Assembly (NCBI GenBank): GCA_026874595.1
Contig: CM049306.1
Location: forward strand, 50,418,019-50,482,018
Length of the DNA stretch: 64,000 bases
Direction of reading: 5' to 3'
Source of the DNA: Sipunculus nudus
Lineage: Eukaryota; Annelida; Sipuncula; Golfingiida; Sipunculidae
Under the pieces are notes generated by a model, which had not been told where the DNA came from, did no database searches, and saw only the letters and a list, made by a program, of their open reading frames with translations. Positions 54,101 through 62,241 of the stretch are shown here, one piece after another; the first letter of the stretch is position 1, and the number at the start of each line of letters is the position of its first letter. A program made the translations under genes and the position numbers.

Positions 54101-55662
54101 CTAATTTCCAGAGTATACTCTCTATAGTAAAACGTCAACAGTACAACATCTACAGTATAACATTTGTAATATTCAGACTGATAAATAACCTTTGCTCATA
54201 TGAGACACTGCAGTCACCTATAAAGGTTACTTTGTACGAAGTGTCACAACTAAAACATCTTTCCCTGTATATAATGCGAAATGAATTTAGCAGAAAAAGG
54301 GGGTTCAGCCTGTGCATGGTTTCTTTTTGTCAGTTTACATTAGGAGCAATCAATATTATTGGACTCGACAATGGGGACGTCAAAACATCAGTAAACCTGC
54401 ATGTGGTGACAAATATATCTGGCAATAATCAAATATGTATGTTTTAACAGGAGGCATGGTTTTCACTTTCCTTACCGAAGTAAAGGTCATATTTTCTTAT
54501 ATGCACGGATACAAACGCTGTGCAGTAACCACATAGAAGGTTCTATATAGCTGTGGTTACTGCCAGATCATAGGTTAAACCCTTTTGCGACTCATGTATG
54601 TGAATAAATGTGTATTTTATACAGAAGAGTGTGTACAGTAGCGGGGATTATGGGTGCGAGACATGTGGTAGGGCTGGCTTGAAGTACTTAAGTGCAATAG
54701 CACCTCCCCATTAGGTATAGACCTGTATAGGGAAGTTATAATACAGGCTGGCTGGGTGTGTTTTTTAGAAGTTGTCTTTAGACAGGTTTCATACTTGACC
54801 TCGTTAAGCACCCGATTGAACCCCCCCCCCCCCCCCCCCGGGTCTCTCTTAGGTATATATGTGTCCGTGAAGATAACGATAGATTCGTCGGTGTTCAAGT
54901 ACTTGTTTCGTCAAAACGTGTGTGGGCGTCTCTTTAAATGCTCGTTGTGTCAACTGGTAAATATATTTACACATAGCCAACACCTGTGTTTGTGATATAC
55001 ACAGATACATGTAATAAATTGAGAATTTTCAGCAAAATTGTTGGATACTCTACTTTTTGTCTTTTTATATGGGGCACGATTATCATAAATATAGTTCTCT
55101 AAAGAATCAAGTTTTGCTTAATATTTGTGTTCAAATTTGTTATCAAGTTTATTCCCGTGTTTGTCAAATCCATATACAGAACGGCTTAATGCATCACCTG
55201 GCAAATATAAAATATACAGAACCATACCAAATGGTCAGCGAACAGACCAGAATATGAGTTGTGTCATTAGGTCTGCTATCGGTATCACGAAATAGCTATG
55301 TATATACTTAGGATTTTACATACGTATGTATACCAGTTTATCTAGACTAAAACCGGACACACGTTATCGTGTGTGTTTATATACATGTAACCATGAACTA
55401 CCATACTGTGTACAACCTGCAAAATATTACACAGGTCAGTACAGCAACAGCTGGTATTTAAGTATGACAGAATAGACATATATATATACTGGTAATGAGT
55501 TGTACCACCTTCGCCCAGACGGGGCTTCAGTGGTCACCAAATGGACTATAACAAGCGGGCGTCACTTACCTGTGGTTTTATCAACGTTTCCGGCTCCGAC
55601 AAAGTCAGGCAGACATTTTCAGGAGCTAGCTCTTCCGCGAGAACTTCGGAGCATCCACCCAT
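27049..55662 (-). CDS. rost: Rolling stone (rost)-like multi-pass membrane protein; join of four coding exons
   Basis: Seen: coding exons 55662-55570, 30067-29839, 28813-28682 and 27482-27049 (minus strand) have GT donors and AG acceptors, and their phases (0, 1, 1) fit exactly. Together they give 888 nt, that is 295 residues plus TGA, the usual size of this family. The start ATG has an in-frame TGA 10 codons upstream. Residues 15-31 resemble the conserved family N-terminus (ENVCLTLSEPETLIKPQ). About six hydrophobic segments follow (roughly 36-60, 72-99, 117-145, 163-181, 185-204, 222-246). The family signature PVR-x2-H-x2-YP lies at residues 180-189, followed by a DW..P motif. Known: Drosophila Rolling stone is a plasma-membrane protein linked to myoblast fusion; most invertebrate homologues are uncharacterised. 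Inferred: a functional gene, since no frame is broken. Intron sizes are about 25.5 kb, 1.0 kb and 1.2 kb. Confidence 0.88.
28682..28813 (-). CDS. rost: rost-like coding exon 3 (residues 108-151, third membrane segment)
   Basis: The exon is 132 nt with acceptor TTTACTTTACAG and donor AGCG|GTGAGA. It is phase 1 on both sides, so it is a symmetric 44-codon exon. It encodes EGEPLFVATPVALSIQWGLY and an Ala-rich hydrophobic helix ending in SYWTYLTAFDH. The WxLYNxA...SYW pattern fits the third transmembrane region of the Rolling stone family. As a symmetric exon it could in principle be skipped without breaking the frame. Confidence 0.88.
29597..29712. repeat. (ATT)n then (GAA)n microsatellite
   Basis: ATT/GTT triplets up to about 29684, then AGAGGAAGAAGAAGAAGAAG; it lies in rost intron 3 region close to exon 2. 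Confidence 0.93.
29839..30067 (-). CDS. rost: rost-like coding exon 2 (residues 32-107, first two membrane segments)
   Basis: The exon is 229 nt, bounded by acceptor TATTTTCAG (AG at 30069-30068) and donor GAAG|GTTAAT (GT at 29838-29837), leaving phase 1. It encodes the segment around WGYFVWYRIGVAAAFTAW, a polar loop rich in Tyr and Asn, and then LWFIFATNWSFLSLAVV. The pattern of an R in the first membrane helix and a (T/A)NW(S/G)F motif in the second is typical of Rolling stone proteins. The frame is fully open and ends one base into the next codon, which exon 3 completes. Confidence 0.88.
30562..30668. repeat. (ATT)n microsatellite
   Basis: ATT triplets with GTT and TTT interruptions, in rost intron 1. 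The minus-strand poly-Asn frame over it is an artefact. Confidence 0.95.
32519..32727. repeat. C-runs followed by a long polypurine tract
   Basis: C14 and C13 runs (32519-32532 and 32536-32548) precede about 150 bp that are almost only A and G on the plus strand (32570-32727). Open frames rich in Lys, Glu or Pro/Phe/Ser here are composition artefacts. Confidence 0.9.
33509..33588 (+). other. 80-nt imperfect hairpin (possible pre-miRNA-like structure or small foldback)
   Basis: GGTACCTTGCTCTATTATGG (33509-33528) can pair with CCAATATAGAGCGGGGTACC (33569-33588). The stem is about 21 bp with two G-U pairs and one small internal mismatch, and the loop is about 37 nt. The size fits a miRNA precursor, but nothing else supports that. 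It lies inside rost intron 1 on the opposite strand. Confidence 0.35.
36165..36440 (+). mobile_element. repeat family P, part 1, copy X (contains a CTCF-like site)
   Basis: The segment runs from GGTTCTGTGTGCGAG through CCACCAGGTGGCGTACGTGA to AGGAGTAAGAAAACGGTTTT. It matches the reverse complement of 45678-45962 at its start, around the CCACCAGGTGGCGT motif and at its end. The middle is divergent. Confidence 0.4.
36338..36351 (+). promoter_or_regulatory. CTCF-like site
   Basis: CCACCAGGTGGCGT matches the CTCF core at 13 of 14 positions and lies within repeat family P part 1. Confidence 0.35.
36640..36885 (+). mobile_element. repeat family P, part 2, copy X (with poly-T and poly-G)
   Basis: Shared landmarks with 46988-47216 are GTTTCGATA-AAATGTCAT, AACAGGTAAAAGCACTAC, TTGTATTATTTTATCTT, GAAAATCAAAATAAAAAT and GGGCGGTGCCTGAG-ACCATA. 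A G15 run replaces a short GGGGGCGG. Confidence 0.6.
39031..39176 (-). mobile_element. tRNA-derived SINE, copy 2
   Basis: Read on the minus strand: GTTACTGTGGTCGAGTGGTA, GAGCAC, CCGGGAGGTCGTGA (head), then CACAAACGAGTTTGTCTTTC and TATGTCTCATGAATGGGAC (tail). It matches copy 1 in order and spacing but with a shorter body. It lies in rost intron 1. Confidence 0.65.
39960..40335. repeat. minisatellite, about 37-bp unit, about 10 copies
   Basis: Units of the form CGCTCGTATCTCTTGTAGTC followed by TATGGTGGGAATATAAA repeat head to tail. The copies are best preserved at 40065-40200 and degrade outward. The array lies in rost intron 1. Confidence 0.88.
41570..41625. repeat. short direct duplication
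   Basis: AGACCAAGAAGTCTTATTG (from 41574) and AGACCAAGAAGTTTTATTG (from 41600) are about 26 bp apart. Confidence 0.7.
42144..42183. repeat. (TC)n microsatellite
   Basis: A TC run of about 17 units just upstream of mobile element copy A. Confidence 0.95.
42389..42957 (+). mobile_element. about 570-bp non-autonomous DNA element, copy A
   Basis: The element starts TACGCTCCATAAGCAGCGGC and ends TGTTCAGAGCGTA, so its termini are 7-bp inverted repeats (TACGCTC/GAGCGTA). It is flanked by GTTTTATCC on the left and GTTTAATCC on the right (one base away), an imperfect 9-bp target duplication. It is about 85-90% alike by eye to the inverted copy at 62242-62786. The 184-codon open frame across it has no recognisable domain and is broken in the other copy, so the element looks non-coding. 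The 9-bp duplication would fit a Mutator-like origin; the superfamily is unproven. Confidence 0.7.
43266..43279 (+). promoter_or_regulatory. CTCF-like site
   Basis: CAACTAGGGGGCGC matches the vertebrate CTCF core CCASYAGRKGGCRS at 13 of 14 positions. It lies in rost intron 1. Confidence 0.4.
45385..45610 (+). mobile_element. repeat family P, part 2, copy Y (rearranged)
   Basis: TTTTTCGATAAAAATGTCAT and AACAGGTAAAAGCGTTACAT match the other two copies. The stretch before it (TTTGGTTCTCAGGCAC at 45413-45428) is the reverse complement of the right end of those copies. This copy is therefore folded or rearranged. Confidence 0.5.
45678..45962 (-). mobile_element. repeat family P, part 1, copy Y (inverted)
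   Basis: On the minus strand: GTTGTGGTTCTGCGTGTGAC ... CCACCAGGTGGCGTGCG ... AGGAGTAACAAACGGTTTT. This has the same landmarks in the same order as 36165-36440. Confidence 0.4.
45762..45775 (-). promoter_or_regulatory. CTCF-like site
   Basis: On the minus strand CCACCAGGTGGCGT, identical to the site at 36338-36351, in the inverted repeat copy. The two sites face each other across 9.4 kb of rost intron 1, plus-strand site on the left and minus-strand site on the right (convergent). Confidence 0.35.
46060..46215 (+). mobile_element. possible RTE-type retroelement 3' fragment
   Basis: The segment has the phrase pattern CACGTTTCC..., TTTCGTCGAAATCGGGTCCG, TTTTTGTGCAGTCAG and then an ACAGACAGA tail, resembling the 3' ends of RTE-like LINEs and their SINE partners. 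It is recognised by pattern only. Confidence 0.3.
46988..47216 (+). mobile_element. repeat family P, part 2, copy Z
   Basis: Collinear with 36640-36885 from TATTTTTGACC...TTTCGATAAAAATGTCATAT to GCCTGAGAACCATACCTTTT. It lacks part 1 next to it. Confidence 0.6.
47444..47600. repeat. CTGT-rich microsatellite-like stretch
   Basis: Degenerate CTGTCTGT and CTGCCTGT words over 150 bp. Confidence 0.8.
48195..48698 (-). pseudogene. unidentified decayed coding-like stretch
   Basis: One minus-strand frame is open over about 500 nt except for two stops. It gives protein-like text such as GVPLIHSLIMAMKRFKNNG, ALMKSVLVIMLEHGASFSNN and LHETLIMGRSLTYTFEI. The frame shifts on into 48029-48211. I could not assign a family. 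The LEHGA phrase loosely recalls an ankyrin repeat, but nothing else does. It could be a transposon or retrogene remnant, or chance. It lies inside rost intron 1, same strand. Confidence 0.2.
50790..50995. mobile_element. possible short DNA element with GTGGCGGATACAGGAC end
   Basis: ACAGTGGCGGATACAGGACT at the left and, inverted, ACACTGGTTATACAGGGACGGATTTTG at the right form imperfect terminal repeats around about 200 bp. Similar GGCGGATCCAGG-type ends mark small transposons in many invertebrate genomes. No target duplication is evident. Confidence 0.3.
51130..51405 (-). mobile_element. tRNA-derived SINE, copy 3
   Basis: On the minus strand a divergent tRNA-like head (TTACTCTTGGAGTAGAACAC ... 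GGTTTCAAATCTC) is followed by a C/G-run expansion, CACTCACATACGAGTTTTTT, TTCGGGATTGCTCGGTG and TTATGACCCAGTAATGGGAT. The order is the same as in copies 1 and 2. A poly-G tract (51263-51289) has expanded inside the copy. Confidence 0.6.
53731..54160. repeat. divergent minisatellite, about 14-bp unit (CAGTCTAACATCTA)
   Basis: CAGTCTAACATCTA and variants recur about every 14 bp (clearest at 53818-53875), with many substitutions and length changes. It is an old array in rost intron 1. Confidence 0.75.
55570..55662 (-). CDS. rost: rost-like coding exon 1 (N-terminus, residues 1-31)
   Basis: This 93-nt coding part begins at ATG (55662-55660) and ends CAG|GTAAGT, a consensus donor (GT at 55569-55568), in phase 0. 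The peptide opens MGGCSEVLAEELAPEN and ends ETLIKPQ. Before the second exon's IPFSWGYF this gives the cytosolic N-terminus followed by the first membrane segment expected for Rolling stone proteins. An in-frame TGA upstream inside the same exon fixes the start. The exon probably begins at 55718, where the acceptor TTCTGTTCCTGTTACAG lies on the minus strand, so 55663-55718 would be 5' UTR. The join across a 25.5-kb intron rests on phase, family fit and total length. No transcript evidence is available here. Confidence 0.78.
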
Positions 55663-55718
55663 GATACGGCAGTGCTGTTCAGTTCAATCGCATGCTGGGA
55701 ATTGGACTGCTCCAGTGG
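55663..55718 (-). other. probable 5' UTR part of the first coding rost exon
   Basis: The stretch between a pyrimidine-rich acceptor (TTCTGTTCCTGTTACAG, ending at 55719) and the ATG is 56 nt and contains a TGA in frame with the start. This supports both the choice of ATG and the presence of an upstream untranslated exon. Confidence 0.5.
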
Positions 55719-55719
55719 C

Positions 55720-58700
55720 TGTAACAGGAACAGAACCGGGCTGCGCCTCTCTGCCGTGTATGCTCACTGTCAACTGAACCAACAGCCCCCGATGGTACTC
55801 CGGCAGATGTTCTATAAACAAGTATACATGTCTCCATCAGAGCCAAGCCGCACGGCTGATCCTATAGTTCTTACTGCACAGGTTTATATGGGGAAGTTTA
55901 ACATATACGTAGACGGGCAAGCAGGCGCTGGGTGTTATTGTACAATCCTGGGCGTATTATCAACCTGCGCGATCATACAGCACATTTACATATCCCACTG
56001 TGGTTAGTGGACCCGACTGAATGGGTTGTCATTCAAACACTGTATTATAAATCAACTGGCCCTACAGTAGTTACGACTCATTACTGCGTGTATATGTTAT
56101 ATACATACAAACATTTATACATACAAGATCGTGGTGGCATTTTACATATTGCTGAATAGCTGACCGTGAATATTTCGCGAGCATGCAATTTTAATGAATG
56201 TTTTATTTCCTTATCCAAATCCCTGTTAAATCTCGATATATATAAAGGGAAATCAACAATTTACGAAAAAAAATTTTATATTTCGTTTTCGTGGTTCAGC
56301 CGTTTGCTTTGTTACGTTAAAGGGACCTGTTCAGCTATATGACGTCTATAACCTAAAGATAATTCATTTAAACTCTGATGAAAATAGGCCAGAAAACACC
56401 AGTCCCACCGCACATAGGCTGTTCGATTTGTTTATATCCACGTGTTTGTAACAAGTGGGGAGGGGGCAATATATTCCTAACACATTCAACAACGACATCA
56501 GGAGGCAAGTTATACGAACCACAGTTTTGCTTAAGAGGGTTTTACAGCTTGGGTACACATACAACCCACGACCTTCGGTAGCTTGTGTTTTTTCCGTTTG
56601 TCAATTCTGGTGCATGCACCGTGTTTACGGACAGATTGTGGATCAACAAGCTCGTACAACCGTCACAGAGGCGTTTTATTCTTGACAGAAATTAACTGCA
56701 TTTCATAAATATGTGTACAGAGTAAGCCAGACATCATATGAATTCTACAGAAAAGATAATAGTATGGTTGGCTTTAATAGCTGCATCTTGAAATGCACTA
56801 TATTAACCATAACCGAGTCCAGTATTAAAGTCAGGTTTGAGGGTTTGGAAGTAAAACAGACGCTGTGTTAACTTTGTTAACTGAAGCTCCTCACAGGATA
56901 TTGACACTGATCAATTTCGATATTGGTTTTACCAACACCAGATCCTGCGAGGCCACGGTTCATTCAGTTTCAAAGACTGGTAGCGGGGCGATGTCAATAT
57001 TTATCAGCGAGAACAATGGGTTGTTAAATTCTGGAATATCAGGCTGTTAATGTGATCGAGGCGCCTGATGCAGAAAATCAAAGCGAATTAAAGGAGCTGA
57101 AACTAAGTTATGAACACAGTGAGGTAATATACATGAACTAAATATGCAAATAATATGTAAAGCGTGAGTCTAACCAATGTACAATCCGTAAAAAGTGCAG
57201 ACGCTCTTAAGCGAAAGCATGCATCAGGAAAGGCTGTTTAGAAAATCCACTGAATGTTACGACTGTTAGGAATGTTTTCTTATCCAAATCCTTAAAGTAA
57301 TTCGTTATGGTATGAACATTTGACTAATATTTGTGCTGATTATATATGCATTTGAAGAACTGAAGCGAATTTTTTTGTAATCTTAAAACAATCTTGCAAT
57401 ATTCCATATAATGTGTCTTGATCAATAATTTTAAAAAAATAAATTCGCGCGCTGGCACCATATCTTAACATCTTTTACATAGAACAATTATTTGGCTTGG
57501 TATGGCCTTATCTGCCTGCCATCACTCTCTGAAATACTTTTAGGGGATCAAACATTATCGAATGAATGTTTGAATACCAAGAGTTCCCGCGCGAGGCTTC
57601 TGCAGTTAAATTATAATCCTAGGTATAATATGTGCGTTTAATGTAATGCTATGAGGTTTGAACTCGTCCTTTTTATGAAAGCATATCGTCGGTTCCAGGA
57701 ACAAGAGAGATCTCTAAATGATAATTGTATTATAAATTACAAGATAACGAGTCTCATATCATCCATTATGTTCAAACAATAAACACAGAGATTCCAGTTC
57801 AGATGAATACCCGTGCGATCTGATGGTCGTATTGGCTTCAACCGCTGGATAATGGATTAGTTCTAATATTAATTAGTCATATCACTAATGACATCGGCGA
57901 CACGGTGGTGGCATTTGCATGGTAAGATAATCGGTAGATGGCGCCTTGTGACATTTTTGGTCACCGATTATTATCGCCAGCGGTCCCTAGGAACTCTCTT
58001 GGTTGGCTTTGCCAGGCAATTGGCCGCTCCGTAGAGAACTTTTCCAAATTAACTTTTATATAGATCAGTGGCTGAAAGTATTGATTCCTGTTCCTTTTAG
58101 TACATTAGCGAGTTTGTATCATAATACCGCTTATTTACGTCAATCAGAATATTGGATTATAATCATTAGCTCATACCGATGTTGGTCATAAACAGTTCGT
58201 TTAGATTTTGACCTGATGGTTATGTGATCCTCTTTGTCTGTTTGACTAATTTTACGTCCTCCATATCCTTTAGTCTTCCGAAGGCATACAGGTATCGTCG
58301 GTGGCTTTTCATTCTCAGAAATGAATAAGTTTGTGAAACCCTGTCACAAAGGTATCGAGACAAACTGAAGTTTTAAAGGGTACCTGTATAAAGCCATGGG
58401 TCATAATTATAAGTACATTGGAGATATTAAACATTTTTTTAGACCAGGCCTCCTCTTAGTCGATCTCTAAAGGGTGGAAACAGAATACTTAACGCTGAAT
58501 ACCGAAAGGAGTGCCGGGTCTTAGGTCTCGCACGGGTGTGTCCTCTCCCCCCTAAATTATGCAGGGCAGGTCCGGACCCCCCTCCCCCCCCCCCCCCCCC
58601 TCTAATGCTCGTGTCCGCGCTTACATTTATGAAGCCGAAATATGCCGAGTGAGAAGCGGCGCTGTTTCACTATTGTGAATAGTTTATATTCCGGGAATGT

Positions 58701-58770
58701 AAAAAATAAATGGTTCCTCCTCAACCAGGGTCACCTGATAGCCATGTGGCAAGGAAATGTTCTGTTACAA
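55720..58770. other. sequence upstream of the first coding rost exon
   Basis: No exon with strong signals is seen apart from the inferred splice to 60603. A CTCF-like AGATGGCGC lies at 57936-57944 and a C17 run at 58584-58600. Confidence 0.5.
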
Positions 58771-59420
58771 AGTCGCACTGAACTCGTTCTAACTCGTACT
58801 AAACTCGCAAAGGCTCGTCCTAAACTGGTTATAGCTCGTACCAAACTCGAACATGCTCGTTCTTAACTTGTTTTGGCTCGTTCTAAACTTGTACAGACTC
58901 GTCCTTAACTCATTCTATAGTTCGTACTAAACTCAACAGGCTCGTTCTTAACACGTTTAAGCTCGTACTAAACTTGTACATACTCGTCCTTAACTTATTC
59001 CAGCTCGTATCAAACTCGAACATGCTCGTCCTTGACTTGTTTTAGCTCGTTCTAAACTTGTACAGACTCGTCCTTAAATCATTCTAGTTCGTACTAAACT
59101 CAACAGGCTCGTTCTTAACACGTTTTAGCTCGTACTAAACTCGTACAGACTCGTCCCTAACACATTCCAGCTCGTACTAAACTCGAACAGGCTCGTCCTA
59201 AACTCGTTATAACTCGTACTAGATTCGAACAGGCTCGTCCTAAACTCGTTATAGCTCGTACTAAACTCGAACAGGCTCGTCCATAACTCGTTTTTGCTCG
59301 TACTTAACTCCTACAGGTTCTTCATTTAGCTCATACTCAACTCAAACAGGTACGTCCTCAACTCAGTTTACCTCTTACTAAACTCGGACAGGCTTGATTC
59401 TAACTCGGTGCCAGTCGTAG
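58771..59420. repeat. minisatellite, 21-bp half-unit in a 42-bp unit
   Basis: About 30 half-units alternate between GCTCGTACTAAACTCGAACA and GCTCGTCCTAAACTCGTTAT types. The exact 42-bp spacing is seen between CTCGTACTA at 59171 and 59213. The half-unit is a multiple of three, so the first copies read as 7-residue repeats (ARTKLEH-like). The array decays at both ends. Confidence 0.9.
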
Positions 59421-60602
59421 CGCACCCGGCTGCACTCGTGGTATACTGAACTCGTGAGATACTCCACATACTCGTTCTGAAATCGTTGATATAAAGTTTC
59501 ATCCAACTCGCTATAGTGTAGGAGGGGCTTTTGAAGTTTTTTCTAGGTTCAACGGTTATTTTATGCCCTGTTAACAAACGGCCGGGGGACGACGGAAGAG
59601 GTTGATTGATATAACTCAGATGACTCACATACAGCTGAACTATTTGAAAATATTGATAAAGTTTATTAATTATCCACATCATTTACCTATATACCAATAT
59701 TCTTTGCATCAAATCTTATCCACCCTACTTTCTTACATTTTATAATTAAAGATTTAATAATATAAATTCAATTTTATTTTAGTGTTTGTTTATTCTTGAC
59801 AAAGGATAACGTGTAAAATTACGAAATTTAATGTTAAGCATAGTGTCTTTCATAAAAATAAAAAATTAAAAGCTGCATAGTTTAATTGAAAATCTCAGCA
59901 TTTTTAAATTGCAATGACGATAACACCAATAATAATGGGTTCACTGCTGCCTATGAGGTACTCGTGTATCCGTCAAATTAGATTTTAATGCATACTAAAG
60001 CCCTTCTGTTGTGCCATCAGAAACCGCCAGCAAATTATATTCAATAGACAGGGAGTTCCAGTTTAACCAATTGAAATCGGTGCACTGTTAAATGTGGACC
60101 AAACCATAGAGATGAAATCTAACAAGTACATCTGTTTTATCTTACATATGGCCAACACATATGGCCAAGGGCATATCTAGACCTTAGGTTCAGATTTACG
60201 TGTAAATATTAAATATATGGTAGACCAGCAAATGGACCAGAGTAATGCTTAGCTGCATTTAAATATGGAGGCGGTACGTTACCTATCTGAGTCTGTGTTG
60301 TCCCCATTAAAACATTACGAGCTCCCGTACCTAAATGTTACCTTTTAAGCATTAAGTCAATCCTCAAAGGTCTCCTGTGCTCCAAAGCTGTCTGTTCATT
60401 GCCGATGTAAACTGTGTCAGATGGGACAGAGGGAGTTTTGTATAAGAGAATGGCACAACAAGCGCGGTCTTATCATTTGAACAGCTGTTCGTCGATTACT
60501 AGTTGTAGGTGAGTCACTCAGGACAAGTGGTGAGTTATCAAGCTCGTGTAATGCGTCTCACTTCATTAAAGATTTTACATAACTTACGGTACCAGTACTG
60601 AC

Positions 60603-60668
60603 CTGAAACAATATGGCCGCCAGCTGATGTCCAACCTAGATGTCACCACCGCCTTAACCAGAGACCAC
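60603..60668 (-). other. candidate non-coding 5' exon upstream of the rost-like gene
   Basis: On the minus strand this 66-nt segment lies between a strong acceptor (TTTTTATTTACAG, AG at 60670-60669) and a good donor (TTTCAG|GTCAGT, GT at 60602-60601). It is about 4.9 kb upstream of the acceptor-bounded exon at 55718-55570. Because that exon carries an in-frame stop before its ATG, a spliced product would use this segment only as 5' UTR. One frame of the segment is open (contains WSLVKAVVTSRLDISW), so it could instead belong to another gene. The splice signals are seen; the link to rost is inferred. Confidence 0.4.
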
Positions 60669-60729
60669 CTGTAAATAAAAATAATTAACATTTTCATTCC
60701 AAGCATACGTTTTATCATCCATTCTGAGG

Positions 60730-60734
<5 letters not shown>

Positions 60735-60782
<48 letters not shown>
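60735..60782. repeat. (AT)n microsatellite
   Basis: About 24 AT units, just upstream (on the minus strand) of the candidate 5' exon at 60603-60668. Confidence 0.95.
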
Positions 60783-60785
<3 letters not shown>

Positions 60786-60857
60786 TTCATATATGCTGCT
60801 ACTTTTGCGTGTTTTGCATACAGGTAGTTCTGGAAAAGAAAGCTTCAGGAAAGGTGT

Positions 60858-61013
60858 AGGGATTTCAGATGATCCCCGCTCCAGATAATCGGGGGGGGGG
60901 GGGGGAAGGAGATGGTTATCTGGAATAAATTTCTAAAGCCCGGTTAATTACAACTGATTTCAGATAACCCAACCGGTAACTTGATTTACCCTCAAAATAA
61001 CTTTTTCTTTATG

Positions 61014-61071
<58 letters not shown>

Positions 61072-61365
61072 GTTTATGAACTTTGGTGAAGTGTTTAAGT
61101 CAACTGAAATATAATTGAAAATATAATTAACATTTTGCAAACATTTGTTTCCAAAGATTTATTCTAGCTTATAAATCTCGCATCTTTTACGTGGTGTATT
61201 CAAATAAGATATCATGATTTTAAAGCATAAGAAAATATAATTTTTTTAAATAAGCGAGGGTTGACCTGTACAGTGAGGGGTAACCTGAAATTACGTTCAG
61301 ACTACCTTTGGTGGTTATCTAAAATCGATTTCAGATTACCGTGGGGGGTATTCTGAAACGTGGGA
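60858..61365 (+). mobile_element. ATTACC-palindrome repeat family, copy 2
   Basis: This copy has the same layout as the copy at 11995-12490: GATTTCAGATGATCC, a G15 run, GATTTCAGATAACCC, a centre with CCCTCAAAATAACTTTTTCT and TTTACGTGGTGTATTCAAA, and a right end GGTTATCTAAAATCGATTTC followed by AGATTACC. A long (AT)n tract (61019-61069) has expanded in its centre. Confidence 0.55.
61019..61069. repeat. (AT)n microsatellite inside the ATTACC element
   Basis: About 25 AT units in the centre of repeat copy 60858-61365; absent from the sister copy. Confidence 0.95.
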
Positions 61366-62241
61366 TATATGCCTATATGCAGAGAGAGAGAGAGAGTAAC
61401 AGCGTTAGCTACTTTCAGAAAACACCTTTACTGTTATTTTATTTCGATTCAAACCCTTTTAATTAAATGAAATAAAATACTGAACTAAATTACCTGTTTA
61501 AAACTACTCTAAAGCGGTAAGGGATTTAGGTAGCTGCGATACGCTAGCGATCTTTCCGACAGATGGCGCTTTGTACTATTTATGCAACAAATGGAAAAGT
61601 GCGTAGTCCACGACGAATCAAACCGAAAATAGGGGTTTTGAAAACTACAGTGATTTCCTAATTTATAGGGACCTGTGTTTTTTTCTGTACATGAAGGGTC
61701 ATTAATATTATACTGTTTTGCATTGAAGAGGATTATGCACCGATGGATTATGCACCGATATTCGGTATGAAGATGGACTCGGTGGTGTCTTACAATTACA
61801 AAATATGGTACTGCATGATACAATATATATATATAACTAATATTTGTACAGTTTACAAAGTCATGACACAGGAGTTTCATAAGACCTTTGCTATTATATG
61901 ATATCACTGGGTATTCTCCTAGGAAATAAAGATTAACATCAGTTTTGCCAATTTCTCTTGGTGGACATGCGTGATTAATAATTGTACAATATGACCGTAG
62001 CACCTAAACAACACAGCTGATATTAAGTCTGTCAGATGTGGATACAGCACGTTTTTTATGCTGGTAGTTTACCATACTAAATCATTTTATATACCTGTGG
62101 TCGAATACAGCGCATATTGTATTCTAACTGTACACAGTAATGTTTAACGTTTACTGGCACGTATGTATGTGGATAACTTTGGAACTAATACTTTTTTATA
62201 CTGAAATAAATTACTGTATGTTATACTATTTGGCATGTGGT

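Larger units (their letters stand above)
30070..55568 (-). other. rost intron 1, about 25.5 kb
   Basis: The intron is defined by the phase-0 donor at 55569 and acceptor at 30068. It holds the SINE copies 2 and 3, mobile element copy A, repeat family P, the 37-bp and 14-bp minisatellites, many G/C runs and several CTCF-like sites. Between these, 37000-38990, 40340-42140, 42960-45380, 48700-51120 and 51410-53720 show no recognised genes. Confidence 0.7.

Noticed and set aside
61509-62003. 164-codon minus-strand open frame
   Set aside because: It contains a local duplication (GATTATGCACCGAT twice) and no recognisable domain or membrane or signal pattern. No consistent splice context was found, so it is probably chance.
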